From Devosia sp. Root413D1 (GTDB lineage: Bacteria; Pseudomonadota; Alphaproteobacteria; Rhizobiales; Devosiaceae): DNA of 64,000 bases. The position numbers were made by a program, and so were the translations under genes. The stretch is taken from positions 967,693-1,031,692 of the forward strand of contig NZ_LMEA01000011.1 of the NCBI RefSeq assembly GCF_001425235.1, in the 5' to 3' direction. How positions within the stretch are numbered: position 1 is the first letter of the stretch; each line of letters begins with the position of its first letter. A model generated the notes under the pieces. The model had not been told where the DNA came from. It saw only the letters and a list, made by a program, of their open reading frames with translations, and did not search any database. Positions 23,207 to 33,537 of this stretch are shown here, piece after piece.

Positions 23207-23622
23207 CACAGGCTCTCCTTAACGACCTCGGCATCGCGCGCGAGGGAATGGGTGGTGCGGTCGAGCTCGAAAGTGGTGGCCTTCCAGGCTTCGAGGCTCT
23301 TCGAAATGAAGCTCCAGGCGATGATGCCGACGACGCCGGCCACCACGATGGAGGCAATGAAGCCCGCGGCCTGCTCCGACATGCCGATGGCGACGAGGCC
23401 CCAGGAGAGCCCGATCACCAGTGCCGACAAAAAGACGCCGACGGCGCCGATGGCGAGGACTCCACCAATGGCGAGGCCCTTGGAGGCGGCGAGCACATCA
23501 CCGAGCTTTTCGGACGCCTCGGTCTTGGCCAACTGGATTTCCTTGCGGAACAGCCCGGAAATGTCGCCGGCCAAGCCGCCGAGCAGGTCGGTCAGGGTGT
23601 GCGGGCGCTCAGTATCCGCCAT
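23206..23622 (-). CDS. Phage-holin-superfamily membrane protein (PF07332)
   Basis: 138 residues: an amphipathic start (TLTDLLGGLAGDISGLFRKEIQLAKTEASEKLGD) typical of PF07332, two transmembrane spans (AIGAVGVFLSALVIGLSWGLVAI and FIASIVVAGVVGIIAWSFI), and a charged tail. Despite the family name it is a chromosomal envelope protein, not a lysis gene. It overlaps its upstream neighbour by 14 bases and is the middle gene of a three-gene operon. Confidence 0.85.
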   Translation of the reverse strand: MADTERPHTLTDLLGGLAGDISGLFRKEIQLAKTEASEKLGDVLAASKGLAIGGVLAIGAVGVFLSALVIGLSWGLVAIGMSEQAAGFIASIVVAGVVGIIAWSFISKSLEAWKATTFELDRTTHSLARDAEVVKESL

Positions 23623-24256
23623 TTCGGCCTCCCTCGTTAAAGACCGAGGTCGAGGGGTTCGAACCCGATTGCATCGAGCCCTGCCCCGGGCCTGAGCGGC
23701 CGGAAGCGTAGTTCGAGCTGTTGCCCGAACCGTAGGTCGAGCTGTAGGCCGACCCCGAAGGGCTAGCCGCTGCATCGGGCTTGCGCGAAGCGGAGGCGAG
23801 GACGAAGCGAGAGGCGACAAAGCCAAGCAGGGCAGCGGCGCCCATGAAGGCAACCGGTTGCTTCCGCCCGAAATCCTGGGCGATGCCGATGATCTGGTCG
23901 ACATCGTTGTCGCGCACCGTCGAGGTCAGCTTTTCGGCGCCGTCGGCCAGCATGCGGACATAGCGGCTGCCGGCCTCGCCACTGCTGTCGAGCTCTCCGG
24001 CTACCTTCTGCAGGGCGCCGCTGACGCCGCCCAGCTGGGCAACGAGCAGGTCCTTCTGATCTGCGGCCATGCCCTTGGCCTTTTCGGTGGCACCCTCGAG
24101 CTGTGTCATGGCCTCGTCGCCGATGGCTGCGGCCTGCTGCTTGACCTCCTCGCCGAGATGGCTGAGGTCGCTCTGGGCGGTTTCGGTGAGCGCGGCGGCA
24201 TCGGACCGGGTGCGGTCGGGGCTGAGGTCGGTGTCGGTGGGGTAATCGGGGGCCAT
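23609..24256 (-). CDS. Stress-induced envelope protein with coiled N-terminus
   Basis: 215 residues. The N-terminal half is an Ala/Glu/Lys coiled region (LSHLGEEVKQQAAAIGDEAMTQLEGATEKAKGMAADQKDLLVAQLGGVSGAL), followed by a hydrophobic segment (PVAFMGAAALLGFVASRFVLA, about 135-155) and a Ser/Gly/Asn-rich disordered tail. It resembles proteins named nutrient-deprivation-induced in rhizobia. It is first in the operon with the PF07332 and DUF3618 genes and has an EcfG-like promoter. AGGAG precedes the ATG at 24256. Confidence 0.75.
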   Translation of the reverse strand: MAPDYPTDTDLSPDRTRSDAAALTETAQSDLSHLGEEVKQQAAAIGDEAMTQLEGATEKAKGMAADQKDLLVAQLGGVSGALQKVAGELDSSGEAGSRYVRMLADGAEKLTSTVRDNDVDQIIGIAQDFGRKQPVAFMGAAALLGFVASRFVLASASRKPDAAASPSGSAYSSTYGSGNSSNYASGRSGPGQGSMQSGSNPSTSVFNEGGRNGGY

Positions 24257-24325
24257 TTGTGCTGCTCCTATGAACTCCACGAGAGCGCTCGTAAGGCGGC
24301 GCTCCTCGGTGGCTGCTGACAATTC

Positions 24326-24350
24326 AACTTGGCGAAGGGGACATCGTTCC
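24326..24350 (-). promoter_or_regulatory. EcfG-like promoter of the envelope operon
   Basis: Minus strand: GGAAC (24350-24346), 16 bases, AGTT (24329-24326), about 69 bases before the ATG at 24256. Confidence 0.65.
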
Positions 24351-24383
24351 GGCGCAGCCCCAACTCAATTTCGCCACTGCGAC

Positions 24384-24408
24384 GGAACGATCGCGCGCGA
24401 GCCACGCT
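24384..24408 (+). promoter_or_regulatory. EcfG-like promoter of the catalase gene
   Basis: GGAAC (24384-24388), 16 bases, CGCT (24405-24408); the -10 deviates by one base. It is back to back with the reverse promoter at 24326. Confidence 0.5.
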
Positions 24409-24448
24409 AAGCTTGAAAGGCGCGCGATCCGCGGGCCAAGGAGCACCC

Positions 24449-26545
<2,097 letters not shown>

Positions 26546-26727
26546 GCACGGCCCGGGTCAATCTCTGATGACAGGCCGAACAAGCATTGGCGGGAACGAA
26601 GCGAGCTCGAGCAGGTTTTCCAGCCAGGACACAGCGAGACGCCCGTCACCATCACATGACAGGCGCATACCGACGCGTCGCTCGTGACCGATCGAAACTA
26701 CATCGCCGAACGGAGCCACCCCAACAC

Positions 26728-27006
26728 GTGCCCTTCATCATTTATGCAACTGAAGATGGCTCTTCGGCGGGGTGTGATCCACTTTTGATCTGCTCCCATA
26801 CGCACAGTGTAATCCCTCCGCATCCTGCGGGTAAAGAATGGCGCTGGTTGGTGACGTCGAGCGAGGAGCCACGTAACGCCCTTGTTGGCCGCAGGCTGCT
26901 TCGCAGTCTTCTGCGCGATGGGTACGTCATTGTGCCGCTGCCGCTGGAATCGGTGCTGCGCATACGCAGCAGGGCTGTAGTTGAAGGCCTGCCGGCCTTG
27001 CAGTAG
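26728..27006 (+). CDS. Doubtful hypothetical ORF
   Basis: A 92-residue frame with GTG start (PFIIYATEDGSSAGCDPLLI...). Parts look protein-like (GKEWRWLVTSSEEPRN) but there is no RBS at proper distance, and a competing short frame (GTG at 26683) overlaps. It may be a decayed gene; reverse frames here look worse. Confidence 0.25.
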   Translation: MPFIIYATEDGSSAGCDPLLICSHTHSVIPPHPAGKEWRWLVTSSEEPRNALVGRRLLRSLLRDGYVIVPLPLESVLRIRSRAVVEGLPALQ

Positions 27007-27019
27007 CGGCACCACAGCC

Positions 27020-27044
27020 GGAACGCATCCCCGCAAGTCTCGTT
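27020..27044 (+). promoter_or_regulatory. EcfG-like promoter (GGAAC-N16-CGTT)
   Basis: GGAAC (27020-27024), 16 bases, CGTT (27041-27044), 36 bases ahead of the ATG at 27081. Confidence 0.75.
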
Positions 27045-27080
27045 GAGAAAGGCTGTCACTCTCAGGATCGGACCCGGGTC

Positions 27081-27575
27081 ATGCGCGCATTTTTCGTATT
27101 GCTGCTGGGCTTGCTCGCCAGCACCGCCCAGGGCCAGGAGGCGTGGACGGTGTATCGGAACGCAGCGTGTGGTTACGCTGTAGAGTATCCCGCGGCGGGC
27201 TTCGACATCACAGAAACCGATACCGGCCTCACGCTGATCGAGCAGGATGCCGCAGGCCAGATCGATATCTATTGCGCCACCAATGCCGAACGCCGATCGC
27301 CCGCCGGGTTCGAGCAGGTGCTCGCCGGTGCGGAGCGCATCCGCGAGATCACGTACAGCAGAAACGGTCGCTCCTGGCTGGCGGTGTCGGGCTATTACCA
27401 GGCTGATCAGGCAAGGGGCGATGACCTGATCTTTTACGCCAAGTTCATGTTCTCGCCCGACCTCTCGCAGCTTTCTGCCTTCGAGGCTAGCTATCCGGCC
27501 GGCGAGCGACAGCGCTTCGACGCAATTGTCGAACGGATGGAGGACAGCCTCACCGCCCCGCGAGCGGCGGACTAA
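27081..27575 (+). CDS. Exported hypothetical protein
   Basis: 164 residues with a signal peptide (MRAFFVLLLGLLASTAQGQE, cleavage near AQG-QE). The mature domain has the pattern of small periplasmic alpha/beta proteins (WTVYRNAACGYAVEYPAAGFD..., two Cys at ACGY and IYCATN that may pair). It resembles many uncharacterised rhizobial exported proteins. A clear EcfG-like promoter marks it as stress induced. Confidence 0.75.
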   Translation: MRAFFVLLLGLLASTAQGQEAWTVYRNAACGYAVEYPAAGFDITETDTGLTLIEQDAAGQIDIYCATNAERRSPAGFEQVLAGAERIREITYSRNGRSWLAVSGYYQADQARGDDLIFYAKFMFSPDLSQLSAFEASYPAGERQRFDAIVERMEDSLTAPRAAD

Positions 27576-27637
27576 CCCGAAAGGTCGGAGACTCCTCTGA
27601 GCTTGCGCTACCGGCCGCGAAGGCGCGTCCACGCCCC

Positions 27638-27796
27638 TCAGAACATCTCCAGCCCAAGCTTAATAATCGCCACCCAAATAACTGCACTGAAGGCTATGCA
27701 TCCAAGCCAGGTCCAGGCCTTCTGCGTCAGCTGCAGTTGTGGCCGTGGCGGGTCACTCAAGGCGTAGCGATTTAGCGGTCTACTAGGTGTTGCCAT
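27638..27796 (-). CDS. 52-residue membrane protein
   Basis: Starts MATPSRPLNRYALSDPPRPQ, followed by a C-terminal hydrophobic span (TWLGCIAFSAVIWVAIIKLGL). GGTGG precedes the ATG at 27796. The layout suggests a tail-anchored or single-span inner membrane protein. Unrecognised. Confidence 0.5.
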   Translation of the reverse strand: MATPSRPLNRYALSDPPRPQLQLTQKAWTWLGCIAFSAVIWVAIIKLGLEMF

Positions 27797-28065
27797 GCCA
27801 CCCGTATAGCCGGCCTGGCGTCGTGCAAGCGTTATTCACTTCGGCGTGATTCCGAGGTTCGGTCGAAGGGCAGCCATATTTCCCATGGCCAGCCGTTGCT
27901 TGACCGTTCCTTGGCTGACCTTATCAACGCAGAGTGAACTGGGCGGTCGGGCGCCGCGTCACTGCAGCTGCAGTCAATGCTCAGGGGCCGAAAGCGAAGG
28001 AGCTGCACCAGGGGTTGCTCGTGAGTCTCCCCCCCTTCGCTGCAACCTCGTCCACAACCGGGTGG
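27797..28065. other. Gap with no supported gene
   Basis: About 270 bases with only weak frames. No strong structure seen; it separates the stress region from the polysaccharide locus. Confidence 0.4.
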
Positions 28066-29505
28066 CTAGGCCATCCCCAGCTTCGCTCGCACCTTTCCCG
28101 CCAGGGCCCGCGTCTCTTCGGGGTGCAGCAGCGACTGCAGGCCGAGAAACACCAGCCCGCCGGCAACCCCGCCCGCCGCCAGCTTGAACAGCGGCCAGCT
28201 GTCGCCGAGGAGCGCGCTGGCGATCCAGGCGGCAAGGCCGGTGGCAGCGGCCACGGCGACGGAAATCCCCAGATCCCTATAGGGGATCGGCACCGGGGTG
28301 AGGCGGTGGCTCACCGCCCAGGCGGCGATGAGCCCGACCAGCGTGCCGCCGGCGAGCGCCAGCGCCGCGCCGATTTCGGCATAGGCGGGGATCAGCAGCA
28401 GCGACAGCGCGATGGTCGCCGCCGAACCAGGCGCCAGCGCCACCATCTGCAGCCAGGGCTTCTTGTGGGCGTGAAAGACGTTCTCGAACACGAAGCTGGT
28501 GAAGTTGGCGAAGAGCACGCTGGGCGCGATGATCGGGAACAGCGCGCCGAGGTTCTGGTGGTAGTCGGCCGGCAGCAGCAGGCCGCCGATTTCAGTCGAG
28601 AGCGCCACCAGCATGGCGACCACCGGGAAGGTGAGCCGCCCCATCAGCGCCATCTGATGCGTGAGGAACCGCCCGGCGGCGGCCGAGCCCTCGGTATCGA
28701 ACTTGCTGACGAACTCGGGGAAAGCCCCCATGTTGATGGCGTTGGAAATGGTATCTATCGGCTGTCGCGCCAGTGCATAGACCGCAGCGAACACTGCTAC
28801 GGCGCCGGCATCGTAATAGAGCTTGAGCAGCACGCGTTCGGCGCTGTTGAGCCCGAAGCTGATGGTGGCGACCGCGATCAGCGGGATACCGAGCGCGAAC
28901 AGCTCGCGATGAGTAAAGCGCGACGGGCCGATGACGACGCGGCGGCTGGCCAGCGCCAGCGCGACGCTGCCGGCGATCAGCACGGCGAGGCTCGAGGCCA
29001 GCGACACCGCGAGGAACGAGCCGTGGATCATGAGGATCGCCGCGATCGGCAGCGCCAGCTGCAGCACCGCGCGGAAAAACTCGAGCAGCGAATAGGCGGT
29101 GTGCCGCTGCTGCATCTGCAACAGGGTGAGCGCGAAGCGGCCAAGGGCGCCGACGGCGAGATAGGTGCCCACCGCCAGGGCGAACTCGACCCAGCGCTCG
29201 GGTGCCACCAGCACTGAGCCGGCGACCGACACCACGAGCCCCAGCAGCGTCGTGACCACCAGCACCCGCGCCGCGAGCTTCACGCTGCCATTGCTGATCT
29301 CGCCCTTGCCGCCGAGCCGCAGCAGCGCGATGCGCAGCCAGCTGCTGACCGCGGAATCTGTGAGCTCGCCCACCGTGACGACGAGGGTCAGAAGGCCATA
29401 CTCGGTCTGGTCGATCAGCCGCGTCGCGATGACCAGCATCAGCAGCGCCGAGAGGCGCGTCAGCAGGATCGCCGGGGTATAGAGCAGGGTCGAGCGGAGC
29501 AGCAA
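28066..29505 (-). CDS. Polysaccharide flippase (Wzx/MATE-like)
   Basis: 479 residues with 12-14 hydrophobic segments spread over the whole length, opening with TLLYTPAILLTRLSALLMLVIATRLIDQTEYGLL, typical of the Wzx/oligosaccharide flippase group of the MOP superfamily that moves lipid-linked sugars across the inner membrane. A TTG at 29505 behind GAAGGTG is the likely start. It is divergent from the glycosyltransferase gene, with a 224-base promoter region between. Confidence 0.88.
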   Translation of the reverse strand: MLLRSTLLYTPAILLTRLSALLMLVIATRLIDQTEYGLLTLVVTVGELTDSAVSSWLRIALLRLGGKGEISNGSVKLAARVLVVTTLLGLVVSVAGSVLVAPERWVEFALAVGTYLAVGALGRFALTLLQMQQRHTAYSLLEFFRAVLQLALPIAAILMIHGSFLAVSLASSLAVLIAGSVALALASRRVVIGPSRFTHRELFALGIPLIAVATISFGLNSAERVLLKLYYDAGAVAVFAAVYALARQPIDTISNAINMGAFPEFVSKFDTEGSAAAGRFLTHQMALMGRLTFPVVAMLVALSTEIGGLLLPADYHQNLGALFPIIAPSVLFANFTSFVFENVFHAHKKPWLQMVALAPGSAATIALSLLLIPAYAEIGAALALAGGTLVGLIAAWAVSHRLTPVPIPYRDLGISVAVAAATGLAAWIASALLGDSWPLFKLAAGGVAGGLVFLGLQSLLHPEETRALAGKVRAKLGMA

Positions 29506-29729
29506 GGGTGGTCACCTTCCCCTATTGGGGATGTTCTTCACTTTCGCTTAACCCTTTCGGCTCCGACCCGACAGCGCTTTAGCGGATGGTGGTGAACGGC
29601 GGCAATTGTATCGAATTCGATGGTTTCGCCGGCCGCTCCGGCGCATCGCCCCGCCCCTCACCACCCCGCCGTAAACCTTGACCCGAGCCTTTGCTTCCCC
29701 CCGCTCCCGGCGGGCGCTATGGCTCGCTC

Positions 29730-30827
29730 ATGCTGCAGCGGAACACACAGACCAAACCCCTCGACGTCCTGGTCGCCACCCCCTCGGGCGGCACCGGCCA
29801 GGGTGGCATCGACCGGGTGATGGGCGGCCTCCGCGCCGAGCTCGAGCGGCAAGGCACTGCCGGCCTCAAGGTGCACTTCGGCGCCACCCGCGGCCCCGGC
29901 CACATAGCACTCTCGCCATTCTACCTCGGCGGCTTCCTGCTGCGCATGCTTGGCTTGAAGGCCATGGGCAGGCTCGACGTGCTCCATATCAATCTCGCCA
30001 GCGCCGGCAGCACCTATCGCAAACTGCAGATTGCCCGGCTCGCCCGGCTGCTCTCCATCCCCTATGTGCTGCATCTGCATGGCGCTGAATATCGGGAGTT
30101 CTGGAAAGACGATCAGAGCCGCCTGAGCCGGGACATCCGGACAATGTTCGAAGGCGCCGCGCACACCATGGTGCTCGGCCAGGTCTGGCGCGATTTCGTC
30201 GCCGCGCGGGCGCCGCGGGCCGCCGATCGCATCGTCATCGTGCCCAACGCCACGGCGCAGCCAGCCCTGCCGCATGTGGGGGGCGGCGAACGGGTGCACA
30301 TCCTGTTTCTGGGCCGCATCGGCGACCGCAAGGGCGTGCCGCAGCTGGGCGACGCCCTGGCGCGGATGCAGCACCTCGAGAGCTGGCGCGCCACCATCGG
30401 CGGCGACGGCCATGTCGAGGCGGCGCGCAGCAAGGCGGCCGAGCTGGGCCTCACCGACCGCGTCGATCTCCCCGGCTGGGTCGGCCCGCAACGCGTCGCC
30501 GAACTGATCGCTTCGGCCGATATCATGGTGCTGCCCTCGTTTGCCGAGAACCTGCCGATGTCGATCATCGAAGCCATGGCGTCCGGCCTCGCCGTGGTGG
30601 CGACGCCGGTCGGCGCGGTATCCGATATCGTCATCGACGAGGAAACCGGCCTATTGGTGCCGGTGGGCGATGTCGATGCCCTGACCACGGCGCTGACCCG
30701 GCTGGTCGAGGACAAGCCGCTGCGTGATCGGCTGGGCGCTGCGGCCTTGCAGCTGCACCGCGAAAAGCTCGATCTCACCCCCTATGCCCGGGCCGTGGGC
30801 GAGGTGTGGATAAGCGCCGCGCGTTAA
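29730..30827 (+). CDS. Family 4 glycosyltransferase
   Basis: 365 residues, GT-B fold. The N-terminal acceptor domain opens with LDVLVATPSGGTGQGGIDRVMGGL. The C-terminal GT4 nucleotide-sugar domain has LFLGRIGDRKGVPQL, DLPGWVGPQRVAELIASADIMVLPSFAENLPMSIIEAMASGLAVVATPVGAVSDIV, including the E-x7-E motif. It transfers a sugar to a growing glycan at the cytoplasmic face. The start at 29730 is not fixed by a good RBS. Confidence 0.9.
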   Translation: MLQRNTQTKPLDVLVATPSGGTGQGGIDRVMGGLRAELERQGTAGLKVHFGATRGPGHIALSPFYLGGFLLRMLGLKAMGRLDVLHINLASAGSTYRKLQIARLARLLSIPYVLHLHGAEYREFWKDDQSRLSRDIRTMFEGAAHTMVLGQVWRDFVAARAPRAADRIVIVPNATAQPALPHVGGGERVHILFLGRIGDRKGVPQLGDALARMQHLESWRATIGGDGHVEAARSKAAELGLTDRVDLPGWVGPQRVAELIASADIMVLPSFAENLPMSIIEAMASGLAVVATPVGAVSDIVIDEETGLLVPVGDVDALTTALTRLVEDKPLRDRLGAAALQLHREKLDLTPYARAVGEVWISAAR

Positions 30828-30922
30828 CACTAAGGTAACCTTTTGGTTCCCAGTTTTCCTGCCCGGGACTACCACGTTCCAGCGCGCCGCAAACGGTAGG
30901 TCGACGCGTTTGGGAATGCGGA

Positions 30923-31918
30923 ATGACCTACGACGTCTTGAGCACCGCTACACCAGTTTCCCCGGCGAAAACCGGGGACGCGAGGGAGGCGATCACCGCA
31001 GAGCTCGTGGCCGACAAGGCCCGGTGGGACAGCCTGATCGCCTCATGCCCCGACCCGCACTTGCCACAGGGCTTCGCCTATGGCGAAGGCAAGGCGGCGA
31101 AGGGGTGGACCGTCAGGCGCGTAGTGTTCCTCGAGGCCGGCCGGCCGGTGGCGATCGCCACCGTGCTCGAGTTCCGCCGCTTCGGCCTTCACCTCGTCAA
31201 CCGCGTCAATCGTGGTCCACTGTTCCTCGACGCCGCCCCTGATGCAGCTGAGATCGTCGGCGTCTATGCCGCGCTCCGCCGCCGCTGGGGCCGCATCTGG
31301 ACGGCGCCGCTCTTGATCGCCCCTGCCCTGCCCCTCGGGGCGCCAAGCGACGCGCTGCTGCGCAGCGCCGGCTATCGCCTGCGCCACCGCCGCTCCTGGC
31401 AATCGGGCCGCATCGATTTGACCGTCGGCGAAGATGCGCTGTGGGCCGGCCTCGCGTCCACCTTCCGCAACCGCGTGCGCAATGCCGAAAAGGCCGGCGC
31501 CGAGCTGCGCATCGCCCAGGACGACGCGACCTATGAGTGGATGCTGGCGCGCCATGCCGAGAACATGGCAGAGCGCGGTTTTACCGCCGCCGACCCAACC
31601 CTGCTGCGCGCCCTGCGCGTGACCGCACCCGAGGATGTCTCGGTGTTCCAACTGCTGCACCAGGGCGAGCCGGTGGCCGGCATGTCGGTGGTCCGCTTCG
31701 GCACGCACGCCGAATATCACGTCGGCTGGTTCGGCCCCGCTGGCCGCAAGCTCAATGCCGGCAATTTCCTGATGTGGCAGGTGCTGCGCGACATGCACCG
31801 CCGCGGCGTCAGAACTTTCGATGTCGGCGGGCTGAAGCCCGGCGACGGCTATACGCGCTTCAAGCAGACGATGAAGCCGGTCGAGTATCAGCTCGCCGGC
31901 GAATGGATGAGTTGGTAG
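30923..31918 (+). CDS. FemAB-like / GNAT acyltransferase
   Basis: 331 residues of the GNAT-fold, FemAB-like (BioF2-type) group found in exopolysaccharide loci. Recognisable parts are LPQGFAYGEGKAAKGWTVRRVVF, the FRNRVRNAEKAGAELRIAQDD segment, GEPVAGMSVVRFGTHAEYHVGWFGPAGRKLNAGNFLMWQVLRDMHRRGVRTFDVGGLKPGDGYTRFK. It probably adds an amino-acyl or acyl group to a glycan; the substrate is unknown. It lies 11 bases ahead of the CapK-like gene. Confidence 0.8.
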   Translation: MTYDVLSTATPVSPAKTGDAREAITAELVADKARWDSLIASCPDPHLPQGFAYGEGKAAKGWTVRRVVFLEAGRPVAIATVLEFRRFGLHLVNRVNRGPLFLDAAPDAAEIVGVYAALRRRWGRIWTAPLLIAPALPLGAPSDALLRSAGYRLRHRRSWQSGRIDLTVGEDALWAGLASTFRNRVRNAEKAGAELRIAQDDATYEWMLARHAENMAERGFTAADPTLLRALRVTAPEDVSVFQLLHQGEPVAGMSVVRFGTHAEYHVGWFGPAGRKLNAGNFLMWQVLRDMHRRGVRTFDVGGLKPGDGYTRFKQTMKPVEYQLAGEWMSW

Positions 31919-31929
31919 GGGGAACCACC

Positions 31930-33345
31930 ATGAGCCTGATGGATGTGGCGCGCGGCGCCTATGTGCGAAGTCCCGAAGTGGTGCGGCGCTCGCTGGCGCC
32001 GCTGATTTCGCTGGTGCCGACCAAGCTGAAATTCGGCGGCAGCTACCGCAAGTGGCGCGAGCGCATCGCGCTGGCCAGCGCCGACCCTGCCTATGCCGAT
32101 GCGCAGCACCTGGCTTCGCTACGCGCCATTGTCGGCCGCGCCCATGCTCTGAGCCCGTTCTATCGCGAGCTGATCGAGCGCGCCTTGGGCAGCAGTTTCG
32201 ACGCGACGACGTTCGAGCTCAGCGATCTCACCCGCCTGCCGATCCTGCGCAAGGAAGAGCTGCGGCTGGCCGGCGAGGCCGTGCTGACCGTACCGCGCGG
32301 CGAGGCCGACCGCGGCGATACCAGCGGCTCGAACGGCGAGCGGCCGTTCACCTTCTATCTCGACAAGGACCGCAGCGCCCGCGAGATGGCCTTTGTCTAT
32401 GACAACTGGAGCCGCATCGGCTTTACCGAACAGACCGGCAAGATCGTCCTGCGCGGCTTCGGGCTCCACCCCAAGGGCACCAGCATTTCGCAATGGGAGC
32501 CGGCCCTGCGCGAACTGCGGCTCTCGGTGTTCCCGATGACGCATGACGACGTGCGCACCTATCTCGACCTGATCGACAAGCACGAGCTCGAATATCTCTA
32601 CGGCTACCCCTCGGCCATTGAGCTGATGTGTCGGCACATGTGCCGCATCGGCCGCCTGCCCAAACGCCCGCTCAAGGGTATCCTGCCGATCTCCGAGCCA
32701 CTCTACCCGCACCAGCGCCGCATCATCACCGAGGTGTTCGGCAACGTGCCGATCGCCAATTTCTATGGGCTCAGCGAAAAAGTGCTGTTCGCCAGGGAGA
32801 TCAGCAGCGACGGCTTTTACCAGTTCGACCCGCTCTATGGCCGCGCCGAGCTGGTGGATGAAGCCGGCCAGCCGATCACCGAGATCGGCCGCGAAGGCCG
32901 GCTGGTCGGCACCGGCTTTACCGGCATGAGCATGCCGTTCCTGCGCTACGACACCGAGGACCGCGCGACGCTGGTCGAGTTGCCCACGCCCGGCAACGGC
33001 CAGCGCCTCACCGTCGAGCGGCTGACGCCCCGGCGGAAGCCGGATTTCCTGATCTCGGCCGATGGCAACCGCGTCGTCACCATCGACTTCACCCCGGAAA
33101 ACCCACGCTATTTCGAGGGCATCGAGGAATACCAGTTCTTCCAGGATCAGCCGGGTCACAGCACCATCCGCTACATCCCCACTGCCGATGGCAGCGAAAG
33201 CGACGCGCTGCGCGTCGCCACCGGCCTGACCCAGCGCACCCACGGCAAGATCGTCTTCGCCATCGAACAGGTCGAACGGCTGGCCGGCGGCCGGGCGGGC
33301 AAACGCGCCTTTATCGATCAGCGGCTGGATATTTCGAAGTACTGA
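31930..33345 (+). CDS. CapK-like / phenylacetate-CoA-ligase family protein
   Basis: 471 residues of the PaaK/CapK adenylate-forming family. Motifs are ELSDLTRLPILRKEELR, the weak P-loop DTSGSNGERPFTFYLDKD (T-S-G-S-x-G), YGYPSAIELMCRHM, GILPISEPLYPHQRRIITEVFG, NFYGLSEK and FLRYDTEDRA. CapK-type members lie in capsule and exopolysaccharide loci and probably activate a substituent acid. It is in an operon with the GT4 and FemAB-like genes. Confidence 0.85.
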   Translation: MSLMDVARGAYVRSPEVVRRSLAPLISLVPTKLKFGGSYRKWRERIALASADPAYADAQHLASLRAIVGRAHALSPFYRELIERALGSSFDATTFELSDLTRLPILRKEELRLAGEAVLTVPRGEADRGDTSGSNGERPFTFYLDKDRSAREMAFVYDNWSRIGFTEQTGKIVLRGFGLHPKGTSISQWEPALRELRLSVFPMTHDDVRTYLDLIDKHELEYLYGYPSAIELMCRHMCRIGRLPKRPLKGILPISEPLYPHQRRIITEVFGNVPIANFYGLSEKVLFAREISSDGFYQFDPLYGRAELVDEAGQPITEIGREGRLVGTGFTGMSMPFLRYDTEDRATLVELPTPGNGQRLTVERLTPRRKPDFLISADGNRVVTIDFTPENPRYFEGIEEYQFFQDQPGHSTIRYIPTADGSESDALRVATGLTQRTHGKIVFAIEQVERLAGGRAGKRAFIDQRLDISKY

Positions 33346-33395
33346 GGGCGGGCTGATCCTATCGGCGTCATCCCGCCGCAGACCCACCACGGCCA

Positions 33396-33500
33396 CCCCA
33401 AACTCGGTGTCATCCCAGCGAAAGCTGGGACCCATTTCTCCGCTGGCGAAGGTTGCGAGTTGGGTCCCAGCTTTCGCTGGGATGACAGCTGGTGGGTGGG
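33396..33500. repeat. Palindromic repeat, left copy flanking the ars cassette
   Basis: About 105 bases. Outer arms are GTCATCCCAGCGAAAGCTGG and its complement, which can form a long hairpin. The outer sequence CCCCAAACTCGG and the end GGTGGGTGGG are shared with the copy at 38322-38427 in the same orientation; the loop sequences differ. Confidence 0.8.
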
Positions 33501-33537
33501 GGAGCTTGAGTGCCCCACTGCGCCAGGCGGCGGCCCC

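Noticed and set aside
23206..23622. Prophage lysis gene (holin)
   Set aside because: PF07332 proteins are chromosomal membrane proteins; no phage genes lie nearby and the gene is in an envelope stress operon.
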